This document shows positions 24,536 to 37,800 of a DNA stretch of 64,000 bases, in pieces. The stretch's first letter is position 1. Every line of letters starts with the position of its first letter. The stretch spans positions 69,263,865-69,327,864 of the forward strand of contig OY757904.1 of assembly GCA_963585895.1 (NCBI GenBank), given 5' to 3'. The position numbers were made by a program, and so were the translations under genes. The notes under the pieces are model-generated. The model was not told where the DNA came from. It worked only from the letters and a program-made list of their open reading frames with translations, and searched no databases. Source of the DNA: Sepioteuthis lessoniana (lineage: Eukaryota; Mollusca; Cephalopoda; Myopsida; Loliginidae).

Positions 24536-24888
24536 TGTTGTTTTCTGGTTAGTGAACGCTTGTAATATTAAATAAAGGATAAACCACGATATGACAGGAA
24601 ATAGAGATATATTTTCAGGAAAAAGTATAAACAATAGAGAGACTAGAAGTAGACAAGAACATAGTATTAGTGAATACAGAATAAAGATATAGTCCAACGA
24701 TAGTATTAGCTTCCGTTATTACCGTAGCAAGTAAGGTGATCTCGTGTGATCTCCAGTCTCCAACGCTCTAATACTATTCGTATAAGAAGCTGCTCTTCAC
24801 CTTGTAGTCTGCCTGGTATTAGTAGCTACTGTTATATATGGCATATAGACTAGTTCATTGTGTGGAAAAAGGTGAGTGATACCCAACA
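24536..24888 (+). repeat. Probable solo LTR, short copy, with 5-bp target duplication
   Basis: Begins TGTTG and ends CAACA, the short inverted ends of a retroviral-type LTR. It is flanked by ATGAT at 24531-24535 and 24889-24893. The first 130 bp ('ctggttagtgaac', 'aaaccacgatatg', 'agagagactag') and the last 50 bp ('gtgatacccaaca') match the longer copy at 57432-58435. The GC-rich middle of that copy is missing. No gag, pol, primer-binding site or partner LTR is seen. Confidence 0.6.
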
Positions 24889-24939
24889 ATGATAATGCTC
24901 AGTTTCTCGTCCTTTTGGCAGGGAAAAGAATTCACTCTC

Positions 24940-25310
24940 AGTATCCCCTGCGGAGAAGTAAGACGCTCCTGAAAACGGTATGTCCTGAGTACGACACTAA
25001 ACAACATCTGATAGTTCGGCTCCAGTTCTGGTGATTCGGGGAGGGTAGATTACCCCTTCAATGCTTTAATTACCCTTAAGTCCACTCAGACTCGAAATTT
25101 TAATACTGTTAAGCTGACATATATTGGTCAAATAAATCTGTTTGAAAAATCTTCGATAAGCAGTATGCATAAAAATCTTTTAGAAATAGTAACATAAAAA
25201 ATATAAATACGAGCGTACAATGAAGGCAATTCTCTAACCTCGATGTATAAAATAATCATACACGAATTGAACTCATGTTAAAATATATCAATCAATAGAT
25301 CAAAACTTAA
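24940..25310 (+). repeat. Interspersed repeat R1, near full length
   Basis: 'cctgcggagaagtaagacgc', 'gtcctgagtacgacactaaac', 'ggctccagttctggtgattcg', 'ttggtcaaataaatctg', 'attctctaacctcgatgtataaaataatc' and an 'atatatcaatcaatag' end are in the usual R1 order. Confidence 0.55.
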
Positions 25311-25930
25311 TTTTAATTGATACTTCGCAAGATTAGACGAAATACTTCGTACATTGTGGCAGATTTCAAATTTTTAAAATTCTGGTTATTAAGGCGACTG
25401 AAATACAAACCACTGTGGTAATTAGAAATACTCCAATGCCTAATCAATAACAACGCACCCGGCGGGTATATTTATTTGAAGATTTCCTTATTTTTATTTT
25501 CGAACTTTGTGTAGTTTTACATTTATTGCAAGGAATTTTCCAACAAGAACTTTTAAAGAAAACAATTAATTCAGTCCATTTTAGCACATATTAATTCGTT
25601 CCAAACTCTTCCGATTCTAAATTAAACTCACCTCATGTATTGGAATTTTTTCACTTCAATTACAGATCATTAAGTCAACGCAAGCCCTATGCTCACGACT
25701 GACAAAGACGTTCTTAATTAGTTTGGAGGTCCGAAATTAATCATTATTATCAGGCATCCTGGTCAGAATCAAAACATGAGAAACTAAATTAGGGATTTTA
25801 ATTCTAGAAACGTCCAAGAAGTTAATAGAATTATGAGCCAAAAATCCATACTGGAATTCATTGTGCTTGTTGAAGAAAAGTGATAAATAAGAACCATTAG
25901 TTATATACGATATTTTTTCTTTATTTCCAA
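25311..25930. other. Unannotated AT-rich sequence
   Basis: No repeat or gene recognised. Confidence 0.5.
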
Positions 25931-25977
25931 TCATTATTTATATATATTCTTCTGTTATCATATTCTGTGCATAACTG

Positions 25978-26167
<190 letters not shown>

Positions 26168-26169
26168 TA

Positions 26170-27230
26170 TTAAGACATTCTAAATTGAATTTCCTTGTTG
26201 AGATATTCCTTTAGATTGATTGATTGATTGGTACATTTAGTGGCAAGCTAATCAATGTAGGGTTATTCTATTCTCATGGGTTAGCGAACTGTGATTATTG
26301 TCCATTTATGTCTCCATTTTTGTGCATTTGATTTTAAAGAGTTATTTTCTTTTTTAATTATTGCCACGGCGATAACCATATTTTATTGAAATCTAGTACT
26401 AAAACGCAACTAAAAAAAAGAATACTAAAAAATTATTTTCTCTGTACACATAAAAAATTGATAGTAACACCAAAACGTATTTCATAAATAATTGCTTATT
26501 GAAAAAAAATACGTAAACATATTATGCATGTTCAACTTAAACTGTTACTTCTTTTGCTATTTGCTGGTTTTGTTTAAAAGTTTAGCATTGATATTTTATT
26601 CTAGAATCTGGAAGTCTACTCTTCAACAAAACTAAGCTACTTTTGGCAACGAACTATTTACGCATAAATTGCAAAAATTCACGTTACCCTCAAAATAAAA
26701 CTTACCAATATATGAATTTAAATGTATATTTCAAATGTTGGAGTGCTTTAGATAAATCAAATAAAATTGAAGACTACTGATTAATTTCTACATTTTCTTC
26801 AACAAATTAGCTATCTGTTTGATAATTATGTCAGATCAATTAAGGGAGACGAGGTAAAAATATTGTATGAAACATTTTTAGAATGTTCTCATTAGTTACT
26901 CTTTCTTTACGGATGTGTACATAATTTCCATTAGTAGTGTTTTCTATTGAGTTTCAGTTCAGTACATAGAGTTTTTTGGTTCAGATGAAGTTCTGTTAAG
27001 TACTTCTAGAATCTTCCAAAATATATAGGAATGAATAAGCATTTTAGCCAGAAAAAATGATTGTAAAGATATGTGATAACTAAAACAGTATGATATTTCA
27101 ATATAAGATATTAGAATCCTGTTTTCAAGGGTACAAATTAAAGTAGGATATTGAAATGACAGTCACTTTTCGGATTAACAAAAATCATTCTGAATGAATA
27201 CGGCCCAGTCAATGCAATTTAGAACACGCT
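26170..27230. other. Unannotated AT-rich sequence
   Basis: No repeat family, transposon fragment or open frame of note was recognised. Confidence 0.5.
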
Positions 27231-27239
27231 AACTAAATC

Positions 27240-27560
27240 TCCAGTAAAAGAGAAAGCCCCCACTAAAATGGAACCTGTATACACCAATAAACGGCCTCCA
27301 ATAGTGAGGTTCCAGTTCAGGAGATCTGGTAAGTATGGCGTACAACTTTATTGTCTTTTATTACAGCACCACTCTGAATCGGAGTTCTTATGCTTGTTTA
27401 GTCTAATCTGTGGGTCAAATATGGCTGCTTGTAAATTATTAGTATTGAGTAAGAAAAACTATTGAGAAAATACTCAAAAAGCATAAACATGAAAGTATCA
27501 AATTCACTAACCTCTAGATATAAATTTACTAATAGGATTTTAAAATCAATCAATCATAAT
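27240..27560 (+). repeat. Interspersed repeat R1
   Basis: 'gaaagcccccactaaaatgg', 'gtgaggttccagttcaggag', 'tgggtcaaatatgg', 'cactaacctctagatataaa' and an 'aaaatcaatcaatc' end. A 65-codon frame at 27268-27465 lies inside the repeat. Confidence 0.55.
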
Positions 27561-27745
27561 GTCATATTCAAATTTCAGGGGTTGTAATCGAAATTGTTTC
27601 TGATAATTTCTCAATGTATAGGTCTTCGATTTTAATGTGAATTTTTTTTTAGTTTTCTGTAAAATCCTTCGGAATTTATCAATTTGGTATTTTGCATCTG
27701 TTTGTTGTATTTAAGCATAAACTAGAGAACAAAGATATATAAAAA

Positions 27746-27781
27746 ACACACACACACACATAGATAGATAGATAGATAGAT
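27746..27781. repeat. (CA)n-(TAGA)n microsatellite
   Basis: Seven CA units then five TAGA units. Confidence 0.95.
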
Positions 27782-28125
27782 GTCACCTCACCTCCGTCGC
27801 CTTGGAATTTGATGAGATTTGATCATTTTAGTGTCAATACCTCAAGCATATACAACTCATATAACGCCTTCTCCCCGAACATCAGATATCCAATGACAAG
27901 CTGAAGCAAGATAGCAGATCTGTTATTGATGCGCCATGTTTTATTGTCGCAGAACTTGACTTCTCCATTACGACCAGGTTGCCATCGTTTTATTACTGTA
28001 GATTTATACATCTCCGGTATAGCCAGGCATTGTGGCTCCATTATGGCGGCCTATCTAATACTAGTAGGTTTGGGATCATGGGAGTTTTCTCTCTCAGAGA
28101 TGCGGGCCAGTGGCTTACAAAAAAA
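27782..28125. other. Unexplained GC-richer block
   Basis: Noticeably less AT-rich than its surroundings and with many CpG dinucleotides ('cctccgtcgccttgg', 'ccattatggcggcc', 'gatgcgggccagtgg'). It starts exactly at a microsatellite. Open frames occur on both strands (27823-28041 minus, 27926-28156 and 27979-28293 plus) but none has a recognised domain. It could be a young transposon fragment of an unseen family or part of an exon; I cannot decide. Confidence 0.35.
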
Positions 28126-28619
28126 CTACAAACATACATCCATGCATACATACTAACATATATATGTACTTTAGATTTTTTTCGTGGTATAATTACTGTT
28201 ATTGATACTAACATAGAAATCAACTATCTCGGTTCAATCCAAGCAAGAGTGACTTGTGTCCAAGTCATAACATTGTCATGTAGAATAACATGAACGTATC
28301 CCTGTTAACTTTCTGTGTTATTGTCTGAAAACTTAAAACAGGTTTTCTCATTGCATATCTGAATCAAACTGAAAAAAAAAATGAGAGCAGAAGTCCCGTG
28401 ATACTTTTTCCGTTTTGATAATATATCGTTTATCATTAGGTACGCTCGCTAGTGTGAGAAATGATTATAGTCTTAACCCTGAATCCAGGAAATGAATCAA
28501 ATAAACATCCGAATAACAAAACGGGATTATTTGAATGACACCACTATGAATAAATAAACAAACAAATGAATAAAAACAATATAATAAGCATAATTATTTC
28601 TGTATAGGTTTACAAATAT

Positions 28620-28625
28620 TATATG

Positions 28626-28665
<40 letters not shown>

Positions 28666-28691
28666 CATATATACACATATATGTACATTGG

Positions 28692-28778
<87 letters not shown>

Positions 28779-28792
28779 GAGAGAGAGATGGT
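28620..28792. repeat. (TA)n/(GA)n compound microsatellite
   Basis: TA, GA, interruption, TA (about 43 bp), GA (about 55 bp). Confidence 0.95.
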
Positions 28793-28859
28793 TACCATGA
28801 GGATTATTGCCGGAAGAAGTGCGCATTTTAACTCGAGTTCAAATACTGAATACACTCCC

Positions 28860-29036
28860 GCACTAAGACATTTGGTCTAGACATAAGGTCGTCTCTTTTT
28901 CCCACATTAAGTTATGGATAAATAATCGGGATGATTGGGATCTTTTGCCTTCCGTGAAAACCAGTCCAGGAGAAGGAAAACAAATTTAAAATCCGTTCTC
29001 TTCCATTGAAAGTTTACCTTCCGTCACATTCTGATC
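28860..29036 (+). repeat. SINE-1 relic (3' part)
   Basis: 'agttatggataaataatcggg', 'ccagtccaggagaaggaaaac' and 'ccttccgtcacattctg' follow the SINE-1 tail order with heavy divergence. Confidence 0.45.
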
Positions 29037-29055
29037 ATGTTGTAGTGTTTCAGAG

Positions 29056-29083
29056 AACACACACACATACACACACTCACACG

Positions 29084-29155
<72 letters not shown>
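29056..29155. repeat. (CA)n-(TA)n microsatellite
   Basis: About 85 bp of CA with a few CG/CT interruptions then six TA units. Confidence 0.95.
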
Positions 29156-29375
29156 CCCGGAAAGAAGGAACAATACGCTCGTTATATAAAAGTATATCTC
29201 TCTTCTTTAAAGTTACGAAAGAATCAAAATAGCTCCAAGTGATAGGCACAGAGCTCAAGACTGACGAAGGACTGATATGATTGACACCATATCATCTTAT
29301 ATAATTTTCTCAAGGCCCTTGTTTACACAGGAATTCACGACTAACATGCCGTCAAAGGTCACACACACACACACA

Positions 29376-30223
<848 letters not shown>

Positions 30224-31600
30224 TATATATATATAGTGGTGGCTGTATATTTTTACTTATTATTAACTTTTCTCTACAAATATGGTAGTTATTTTCCAAT
30301 ATCATTCCAATTATAAGAAACATAATGTTTATTTATGAGTTTATTTTCGTGAAGAAGTTATTCTGTGCTTAACTCTCCTATAACTTTCTGTACTTTCTCG
30401 AAAATGTACATAAAAAAAACATGAAAAACAAAACGTATGCATGATATTAATATGTAAGTATGTATGTATGCATGTATGTAAATATATGTAATCCCTTTCC
30501 ACTGGCGCTATTGGTCAGTGTTTTAGCTATGCTAAATGCAAGAATTTCGAATGCTAATTATTGCCAAAACTAGCAGATGTTATTTTCTGCCAAAATATTT
30601 CCCATTCTTATGTTTCTGATCATAATTGATATTAAAATGCACGTTTTAATAAAGTCATAAAATAAGGGTAACTTGAATGATGACATATTTCACACTACAA
30701 ATTTCACGCTGAGTTAAAATAAATCAGTAGGAAGTACATTATATTTTTTAAAGTCCAATTTTAAATACGTGGAATTGTATTGGTTCTTAACTAAATAATT
30801 ATCTTCATACAAACATTTAGTAACTTTGGATCTGTTGTTAATAGTCAAAAAAGTAATCGGGATTATTTAATAATGATTATTTTTATTCATTAAATAAGTA
30901 CTTTGATTAAAATTTGGTTGGTGGTATACGAGGGTTGTTCTAAGTTTCACACAGATTTTAGATTCTTCATATCACCTTTGTATTGATTTAACCTGCATGA
31001 AAATTAAGACAACAATCTGATTTATTTGCTTTATTCTAATAAGGAGTAGCAGTGCGTCGCCACAAAAGATATTCAGTTATCCCTCTTCCTTTTGGGTGAA
31101 GCTTCAAATACTTTTAGCTACCTTCGAAAAATACATTTACTTCTACTGCAAGCCCCCATAGGAGTATGATTTAAACTAAATATTTCTAAATGAACGTTAA
31201 CAACATCTTTGTAACGCCACTATTCATTCATACTTAGATGTTTGAAAATAAGGTATAGTATACAAGAATCGATTTATGATCTCTCAGAGATTTTATCAAG
31301 AAATGAACATAGATTAAATTCCAAAGGAAAAACAAAATATCCTCCTCACTTGTATTTATCTGCCAGAGAAAAATAGGACAAAAAGAATACGAAAAGCTCT
31401 TAATATTTTCTATTATTATTAAGAGTACGTCAATAGATTTATTCTCTATAATGATTGCATGAGTGAAGGAATAACAAGAAACGGAAATTCTGACAATATT
31501 TGACATCGCTATATTCTGGAAAATATTAAGCATTTTCATCAATAAATACAAACCGTAGTATCAAGTTGACCGTGAAGATGAAACACTGACATTTAAAAAT
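30224..31600. other. Unannotated AT-rich sequence
   Basis: A mariner-like end 'tacgagggttgttctaagtttc' at about 30928 has no partner. A 105-codon minus frame at 31234-31551 is hydrophobic and AT-driven, without a motif. Nothing else recognised. Confidence 0.4.
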
Positions 31601-31610
31601 GGCATCTTTT

Positions 31611-31765
31611 CTCCTCTCCAACCGTAGTTAAATGGTAGGACAGACTGGGTTCTTTAACCTTGGTTTAGGTTAACCAGAGTAGAAGGAAAACATCGAATTC
31701 CCCCCGAATTTAATTGTTTTCAAAAATTGACCTTGTGTCATATCCTACTTGTGGTGGATCGCTTG
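31611..31765 (+). repeat. SINE-1 3' fragment
   Basis: 'agttaaatggtaggacagact', 'gggttctttaaccttgg', 'agaaggaaaac', 'aaaattgaccttgtgtcatatcctac'; the head is missing. Confidence 0.65.
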
Positions 31766-31969
31766 GCTACATACATATATTAAAATCCAGTAAAATTGTA
31801 GAACAGTCCAGGAAATATTTACCGACCGACAGAATAAAACTATCCTAATTATTATAGCTACATTACGATGATTTATGTCTTAAGAATTCTTCCAAAATCA
31901 CCGGGAACTCTAAGTCATTGTTTTCGAAAAACAGGACGACTATAAAAACATTTCATTATGAATTTATTA

Positions 31970-32460
31970 GGTTTGGTTCACTTAGGTTATGTTTTAATTG
32001 CGGATCAACCCTTGATGCTTATTTAATGCCAAATCCTATTTATTCATATATTTAATATGATTTTAAAGTGAATGATTCGGAGGCAACTTTATTTCTTAAA
32101 CAAGTTATAGCTTATTTACTTACACACCGTTAAATGGCTTCAAGCATTGCTATCTGACATTTATTATTCCATTTAGAATTAATAATATATTTACATACAG
32201 TTAAATTGTTTAAATATTCTATTTGACCCTTAGATAGACACATAACAGGTTTAAAATTTTCGCTGTAGAGTCAACCAGAGTGTAATGACAATGAAAGATT
32301 ACAACACATTCCCAAAAGCACCAACACTGGAGCTTCACTATCAATAGTTTCGTGTCATATTGTGAGAACTCGTTATAGAGTGCGGTTTTACCCATCAGCA
32401 GAGAAGCAGTCAGTTTGATCAACAGATCTAATAAACTGGGCTAAATATATCTTTATTAGA
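31970..32460 (-). repeat. R1 composite repeat, minus-strand
   Basis: Short array-like part (32100-32230: 'cacaccgttaaatggc', 'acatacagttaaattg') followed by an R1 body whose minus strand reads 'ctctgctgatgggtaaaacc', 'gacacgaaactattg' and 'gaagctccagtgttggtgct'. Confidence 0.5.
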
Positions 32461-33400
32461 AGCATACATTTTGGTTTAACATACAAACTAGTCGAATTAA
32501 CATGGTATTGGTCGCGTACCGTAGAACGAAACTCAAGAACATTTATTTTGAGAACTAATTATGGTTTTGTAAGTGCATCCAAACTAAGTTTATACAAGGC
32601 AGTAGTATTCTCAACATGTCAAATATATAGAAAGGGAATGTCTGACTTGATATTGTAAACAGCCAAATAAGTGAGTTTTCATCATTTAGTCAATCTGTGC
32701 TAGACAGTTAACGTCACTGTATCTACTTATTAGGTGTCTGACAAAGACAAATGGAAGACAGGCGGGTTTGAATATGATTTGCTATAATAGTGAGTTTCAT
32801 TGTCGTTGATTTACCGATGTGCAGTCTAAACTAGGCTTAATAACTATCTAGTTTTTTTTTATATTAAAATATATTAAAGAGAAAAACAGTTGTCCTTGTT
32901 TTATCGAGTAAATTCAATTTGCAAAGTAACATTTATTTGATGGAAAATTAATTTGATAACACTTAAGATTATCCTTCCTAGTTTATTCCTGATATATATC
33001 GCATTCATTCTCTTGTGTTTAGAGTAGACTTCTGTACTATATTTGCAAAATAAAATGTTTAGGATGAAAACCAATTAACAAACATGTCCCTTCATCATGC
33101 TCTTGATAGTATTTTTCTTTTTTTTTAATTCCCAATAGATGACCCCACCCATAACGAGATTTAAAATTACCGGTATAATCGATATCGTTCCTCAGAGAAG
33201 AAATACAAGAGACCAACCAACTAATTTATATTTAATTATGTGTGAAACTAAAAAGAAGTAATAGTCTTTAATTAAAAAACAAGAAGAAAAATGCATGCTA
33301 CATTGATTTATGTGAGTGACTTGAAGACTATTCCTTAAAGAGAGTGTTTTTTGATATTCATGCATGTTAAATATTACTGTATGATAACGCGTTTGTGTGA
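32461..33400. other. Unannotated AT-rich sequence
   Basis: No recognisable repeat or coding segment. Confidence 0.5.

Positions 33401-33401
<1 letters not shown>

Positions 33402-33494
<93 letters not shown>
33402..33494. repeat. (TA)n microsatellite, about 93 bp
   Basis: Longest uninterrupted TA tract in the window (about 46 units). Confidence 0.95.
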
Positions 33495-33496
<2 letters not shown>

Positions 33497-33649
33497 AAAT
33501 TTCAATTGTATTTTCGATCTTTTATTCCTTCTTTATTTTTTTTATTTTGCTCTCTCTTCCCTGTCTTTATGTCCGTCAATTTTCCAAATAGTTATTTCTT
33601 CTTTGCGTACTTCTCTCATCATATATGTCGTCACTTTTACAATTCCCCA

Positions 33650-33650
<1 letters not shown>

Positions 33651-33740
<90 letters not shown>
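33651..33740. repeat. (CTT)n-(ATT)n microsatellite
   Basis: About 10 CTT units followed by about 19 ATT units. It may be a retroelement tail, since CTT tracts at 7987 and 55034 tail LINE-E copies, but no LINE-E sequence was recognised beside it. Confidence 0.9.
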
Positions 33741-33741
<1 letters not shown>

Positions 33742-35170
33742 GGTTAAATCTTTTAATATTCGTAGTATTTCGGCAGTTGATTTTCGACAGAAGAACTGGA
33801 TATTGAGGTTTTATGCTAGCTTAGAGCACGTACCGAATACTCTGATATAAGACATACGTACGCAAACCTATACAAATAATTGCGTTACTTTTGACAACAA
33901 AATATGTTATTAAAACCATAAAGTAATAATACACATAATTTTCAATAATAATCTCATAGTTTTGATCCTCAAGCTATATTTAAATTAGTTATGAGATCAA
34001 AGATTAATCTATTTTAGAATAAACGTTGTTTGTAGATAAAGAAATGTATGTAATAAATTGATTTGTCTTTTTCTAAAGATGTTTGCATAATCACATTTGA
34101 ACTTACACATATATTCTGTTATCATTTAATTAAAAAATTCTACTTTGCAACATTTATCGTAATAGATTTATCGTATTTAAACTCTGAAAAGTTTAAACTT
34201 TTACAGAAAAGATTTATATTATACACAACTACCTCGAACTTAAAGTTCAGCCCAACTGTACATGTCAGTTAAGCTTACTCTGACGGAATAGTATTCTTAT
34301 TGATTGTTTCAGGAATTGTACAACGGGAAGATTTCCACTAATTTTAACCAAAGTGAACTAATTAATAATTATACGCATTAGATCATAATCTTCTTGAGAA
34401 AGAAAAAAAAAGACCTATCTTTACTTTTCCTAAAGAAAAACAAATATTTATATTTTAGACATTGTTAAATAGAGTTGATATTCATTCTCAATGAAAATAA
34501 TGATTTAAAAATATCCAGACGAAACAAACCAACTGGTAAATATGCCAAGGAAAATGACAATCTTTTAAATCTGAATCTAACCTAATCTGCTTCGTGCTAT
34601 ATATTTACTTATCAAAATGTGCAACACCGTTTGGCTTTAATAAATGACTAATTACAAACTGTCCTTTCAGAAAGTTTATATAAAAGTAAAACTTTTACTA
34701 TTGACGTAAAAACTAACCAAACCTAATGGGTATATATAAGGGTAAAATATAAACTAATATCTCTCCACTAATTCTCTCTCTCTCTCTCTCAAACTTCTCA
34801 TAATGCATTTTAAATATTTTCCTGAGACATGTAATAATATTTATGTAATCAATTCTACCAGAAAACAAAGAAAATTATTTGCTATATTAAGATATAAAAA
34901 CGCAATGCAAGATATTATTCAGAAATAGGAATATGAATATTTTACTGTTGCAATTTCCCATGAAGAGATGTCCTGTCTGTTTCTCTCTTAAAAAGAGGTA
35001 TTGACAATTATGACTTTTGCCGAGCCAATATCAGGGGCAGCTGCAGCCAAAAATAAATAAACAGCTATATTAAAGTCTTAGACATTGAATTATATATATA
35101 TTATATGAAGGTAGATAAAAAAACGCACTTGGCATGGAATTATTACAGTAATTTTTATCTGAATGTTTCA
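33741..35170. other. Unannotated AT-rich sequence
   Basis: No repeat or gene recognised; only a short CT run near 34770-34790. Confidence 0.5.
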
Positions 35171-35173
35171 TTG

Positions 35174-35430
35174 TGTATTGGCCAACTAGAGTATTTGCAA
35201 ATGATCCGGGAAACTGCGGTTCAATTCTAGGTCGAGTCATACCAAAGACTCAAAAAATGGTACTTGATGCTGCCTTTCTCAACACACCGTATTGAAAGGT
35301 AAGGATCAAGGGTAAAGAAGAGCAACCCAGGGGAAAGGAGAAGCGCCCTCCCTACACCTCGGTGTTGTAGCAGTTAAAAAGGGTGCCTTCAGGTCGCCCC
35401 CGACTATAGTCGCCAACTTAACTTTACTTT
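35174..35430 (+). repeat. SINE-3, older copy
   Basis: Shares 'gtcgagtcataccaaagactc', 'ggtacttgatgctgcc', 'ggatcaagggtaa', 'ccctccctacacctcggtg' and 'gtcgccaacttaactttac' with the copy at 22134. The tRNA-like head is badly decayed (box B 'cggttcaattct'). Confidence 0.7.
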
Positions 35431-35446
35431 TATTACTATTCACGAC

Positions 35447-35504
35447 GTCAGTAAGTGTACTATCAAGTAATAATTGTCAGTAAGTGTACTATCAAGTAAT
35501 AATT
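35447..35504. repeat. Perfect 29-bp tandem duplication
   Basis: Two identical 29-bp units beginning 'gtcagtaagtgtac' at 35447-35475 and 35476-35504, right after the SINE-3 tail. Confidence 0.9.
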
Positions 35505-35649
35505 AAAAAGTAATTATTGTAAAATAAATAATTTTTTCATCATTAGTCTTCAGATTTATTGATTTTCTGGTTTAAATGACAAGATATTCTTTTCATCTTC
35601 AGTAATCGCAGAACATGTCTGCTCTGTCGGTTGAACTTAAGATACGCTA

Positions 35650-36100
35650 AAATGTATCTTCAGCAGAGGGAGTAAGACCCCACTAAATTTAAAGGATGTC
35701 CTGGGTATGATATAAAACTGAATGTGGTTATGTGGATTCAGTTCTTGAGCTCTGAAGAGCATAGCATACCGATTCATTGTCATTACTCGCAACTTCTCGC
35801 TGATCTGTTGGGGTAGTAATTGTTAGCTTCTGATCTGTGTATAAAACTGATAGGTTTGAAAGTTAATAGTTTAGGATAAGAATACGTGAATCCATATAAC
35901 TTTGTGGAGGCAAATGAGTATTGTTTAATGTAGGTTCTAATAGTGCGAACATTGGGAACTGGTACTCGTTATTATTTTATTTTTGTTTTTTAAACCATGT
36001 AATTGTTTGAAAATTATTGATGATAGATAAGAATACTTGAAACTGCATAATAGCTTGCAAGTAAATGGTCATAATTAAATATAGGGTGCAGAAGCAAAAC
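35650..36100 (+). repeat. R1 composite repeat
   Basis: 'gcagagggagtaagacccc', 'cctgggtatgatataaaactg', 'attcagttcttgagctctg' and a 3' part with repeated 'ataagaatac(g/t)tgaa' phrases at about 35880 and 36030. Confidence 0.5.
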
Positions 36101-36339
36101 ATGGAATAATATTTAAAACGTTTTTAATCTGAGTAGAAGAATTAAAAAAAACACGATAAATCAAAATTTTCATTATTAGGTATATTACTAAATCATATTC
36201 TTATTAAAATTAAGCCTAATATGAATGAGCAAGAAAAGAAACACCAAAGAATCGATGGTTTGCTTAACGCCAAAACTAAGTCAAAGATTCTTTGTCTACC
36301 GTATACAAAGCTGATGAATTATTTTACAGAAAAATAGCT

Positions 36340-36717
36340 TTTTAAGGAAAGGAGGAGTGAATGATTGAACAAAAAAAATAAAAATAAGGATTTTTAACAG
36401 CTCTCGCTACGGTGATTTAGAAGGACCCCATAACATTAATAAGAAAGCACACAAAAGAATTCAAAGCTCACGAAAACCGTAAGGACAGCAATTAAACAAG
36501 ATTTAAGCCCAGACCTTAAATTCCTTGATGAGGCCACATGAGGCGTTTTATAGAACAAAACAAATGCAATTTCCCATTCAAATATTGGTTCGCTTAAGAC
36601 TGCTATTGAGAATGAATGTAATAAAACATCCGAAGAAAGTATTTTTAAGGCAGGCAATTTGTTTCGAAGGAGTGTTGATACAATAACTGAAAAAAATGCT
36701 GACCATTCTGAGTAAAT
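36340..36717 (+). pseudogene. Tc1/mariner-superfamily transposase relic with N-to-C fusion
   Basis: The plus strand 36470-36717 reads TVRTAIKQDLS joined directly to a PDL-like segment. NIGSLKTAI with conserved downstream SEES, FRRSVDTI and a terminal EKNADHSE-stop follow. TVRTAIKQDL resembles the N-terminal helix-turn-helix of this transposase type and the rest its C-terminus, so the catalytic middle is missing. Two in-frame stops lie between the halves. Further upstream 'DPITLIRKHTKEFKAHE' fits the N-terminal part in a shifted frame. Terminal repeats were not found. The 73-codon minus frame here is a shadow. Confidence 0.6.
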
Positions 36718-37179
36718 TTACTGTTTTGTGTCTATCTTTTTATTTTGTCGTTTATATTTTTAAATTAAAATACATTTTGTTTTATAATAGAGTCGTTTAT
36801 TATCATACTAGCATATTCCTAATCTTGCTTCCTCACCCTGATGAAAAAAGTTACTTTAATCAATTATAATTATGAATGCATTGTTAGAATTGAACAAAAA
36901 AACACTATCAATGATGCTAAGTATATCACGACTGCGTCCATTACATACAACTGCACCTGATAGTGAGTTTCAAGTGCTAAAAATCCAACGAGTATGGAAT
37001 ACTCCTTTATTTATCATTACTCTCTGGTCTTCTCTGATCCAGACTGAGAGTACCTCTTAATATGCTCCATGTAGTGGTCAAACTCATATTTTCGAAAAAC
37101 ACTAGTTATGTGTACATGAAACCATGTAATTATGAATAAATATTAGTATTATATAAGAAAACCTATTAGCATTACTTAA

Positions 37180-37520
37180 AATTGACAAATACATCTACGG
37201 AACTGTCTACTGCTTATATCACAAACTTGTAAATGATGGTATGGTTGAAATCTATGAGATCTGATGACTGAGCATAACACTTCATTGCTATTGCTCCCAG
37301 GTTCATTCTCACCCCGAGTGGTAATACGTGTCAGAGCGCCATATATGATAAAATAATGTCTAAAAATATTAAATAGAATCATGTGAAAAAAAAAACTATC
37401 AAGAATTAAACCCCGCAATATATTAACGTACAATGAACGTTATTTCCTCACCAGTAGGTATAAAATAACCGTAGACAGTTTCATAAGCCGTTAAAATCAA
37501 GGGATCAATCTCTCAATATT
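37180..37520 (+). repeat. Interspersed repeat R1, 3' part
   Basis: 'gctcccaggttcattctcacc', 'gtggtaatacgtgtcag', 'cctcaccagtaggtataaaataacc' and 'cataagccgttaaaatcaaggg'. Confidence 0.5.
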
Positions 37521-37559
37521 CTTAAGTAAATTAATTATATAGATTGATATAATCGTAAA

Positions 37560-37800
37560 AACATATATCTCATAGGCCACTCAGTAGGAGATGAAGAGGG
37601 ATAAAACACCCCCAAACATTGTCCTGGGTATGACATTAAATAATCCAATGGCGAGGCTCTAGTTCTGAGATTTGGAGAATGCGGAATATCTCTCCATTGC
37701 TTGTTGTTCCCAGGCTCACTTTGGTCAGCAGTGGTAGGATCAGAAAGAGTCCTATCTATGGGGCAAACTGAACTTTTTGAAAATTAAACTGACCGCAAAC
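37560..37800 (+). repeat. Interspersed repeat R1, 5' part
   Basis: 'aagagggataaaacaccccc', 'cctgggtatgacattaaataa', 'gaggctctagttctgag', 'ccaggctcactttggtcagc', 'cctatctatggggcaaac'. Two R1 copies lie head to tail only about 50 bp apart. Confidence 0.55.

Noticed and set aside
30928-30960. Mariner left terminal repeat ('tacgagggttgttctaagtttc')
   Set aside because: No matching right end or transposase remnant within 1.5 kb; too short to call.
31234-31551. 105-codon hydrophobic minus-strand frame
   Set aside because: Composition follows AT-rich DNA, with no motif, splice signals or homology recognised.
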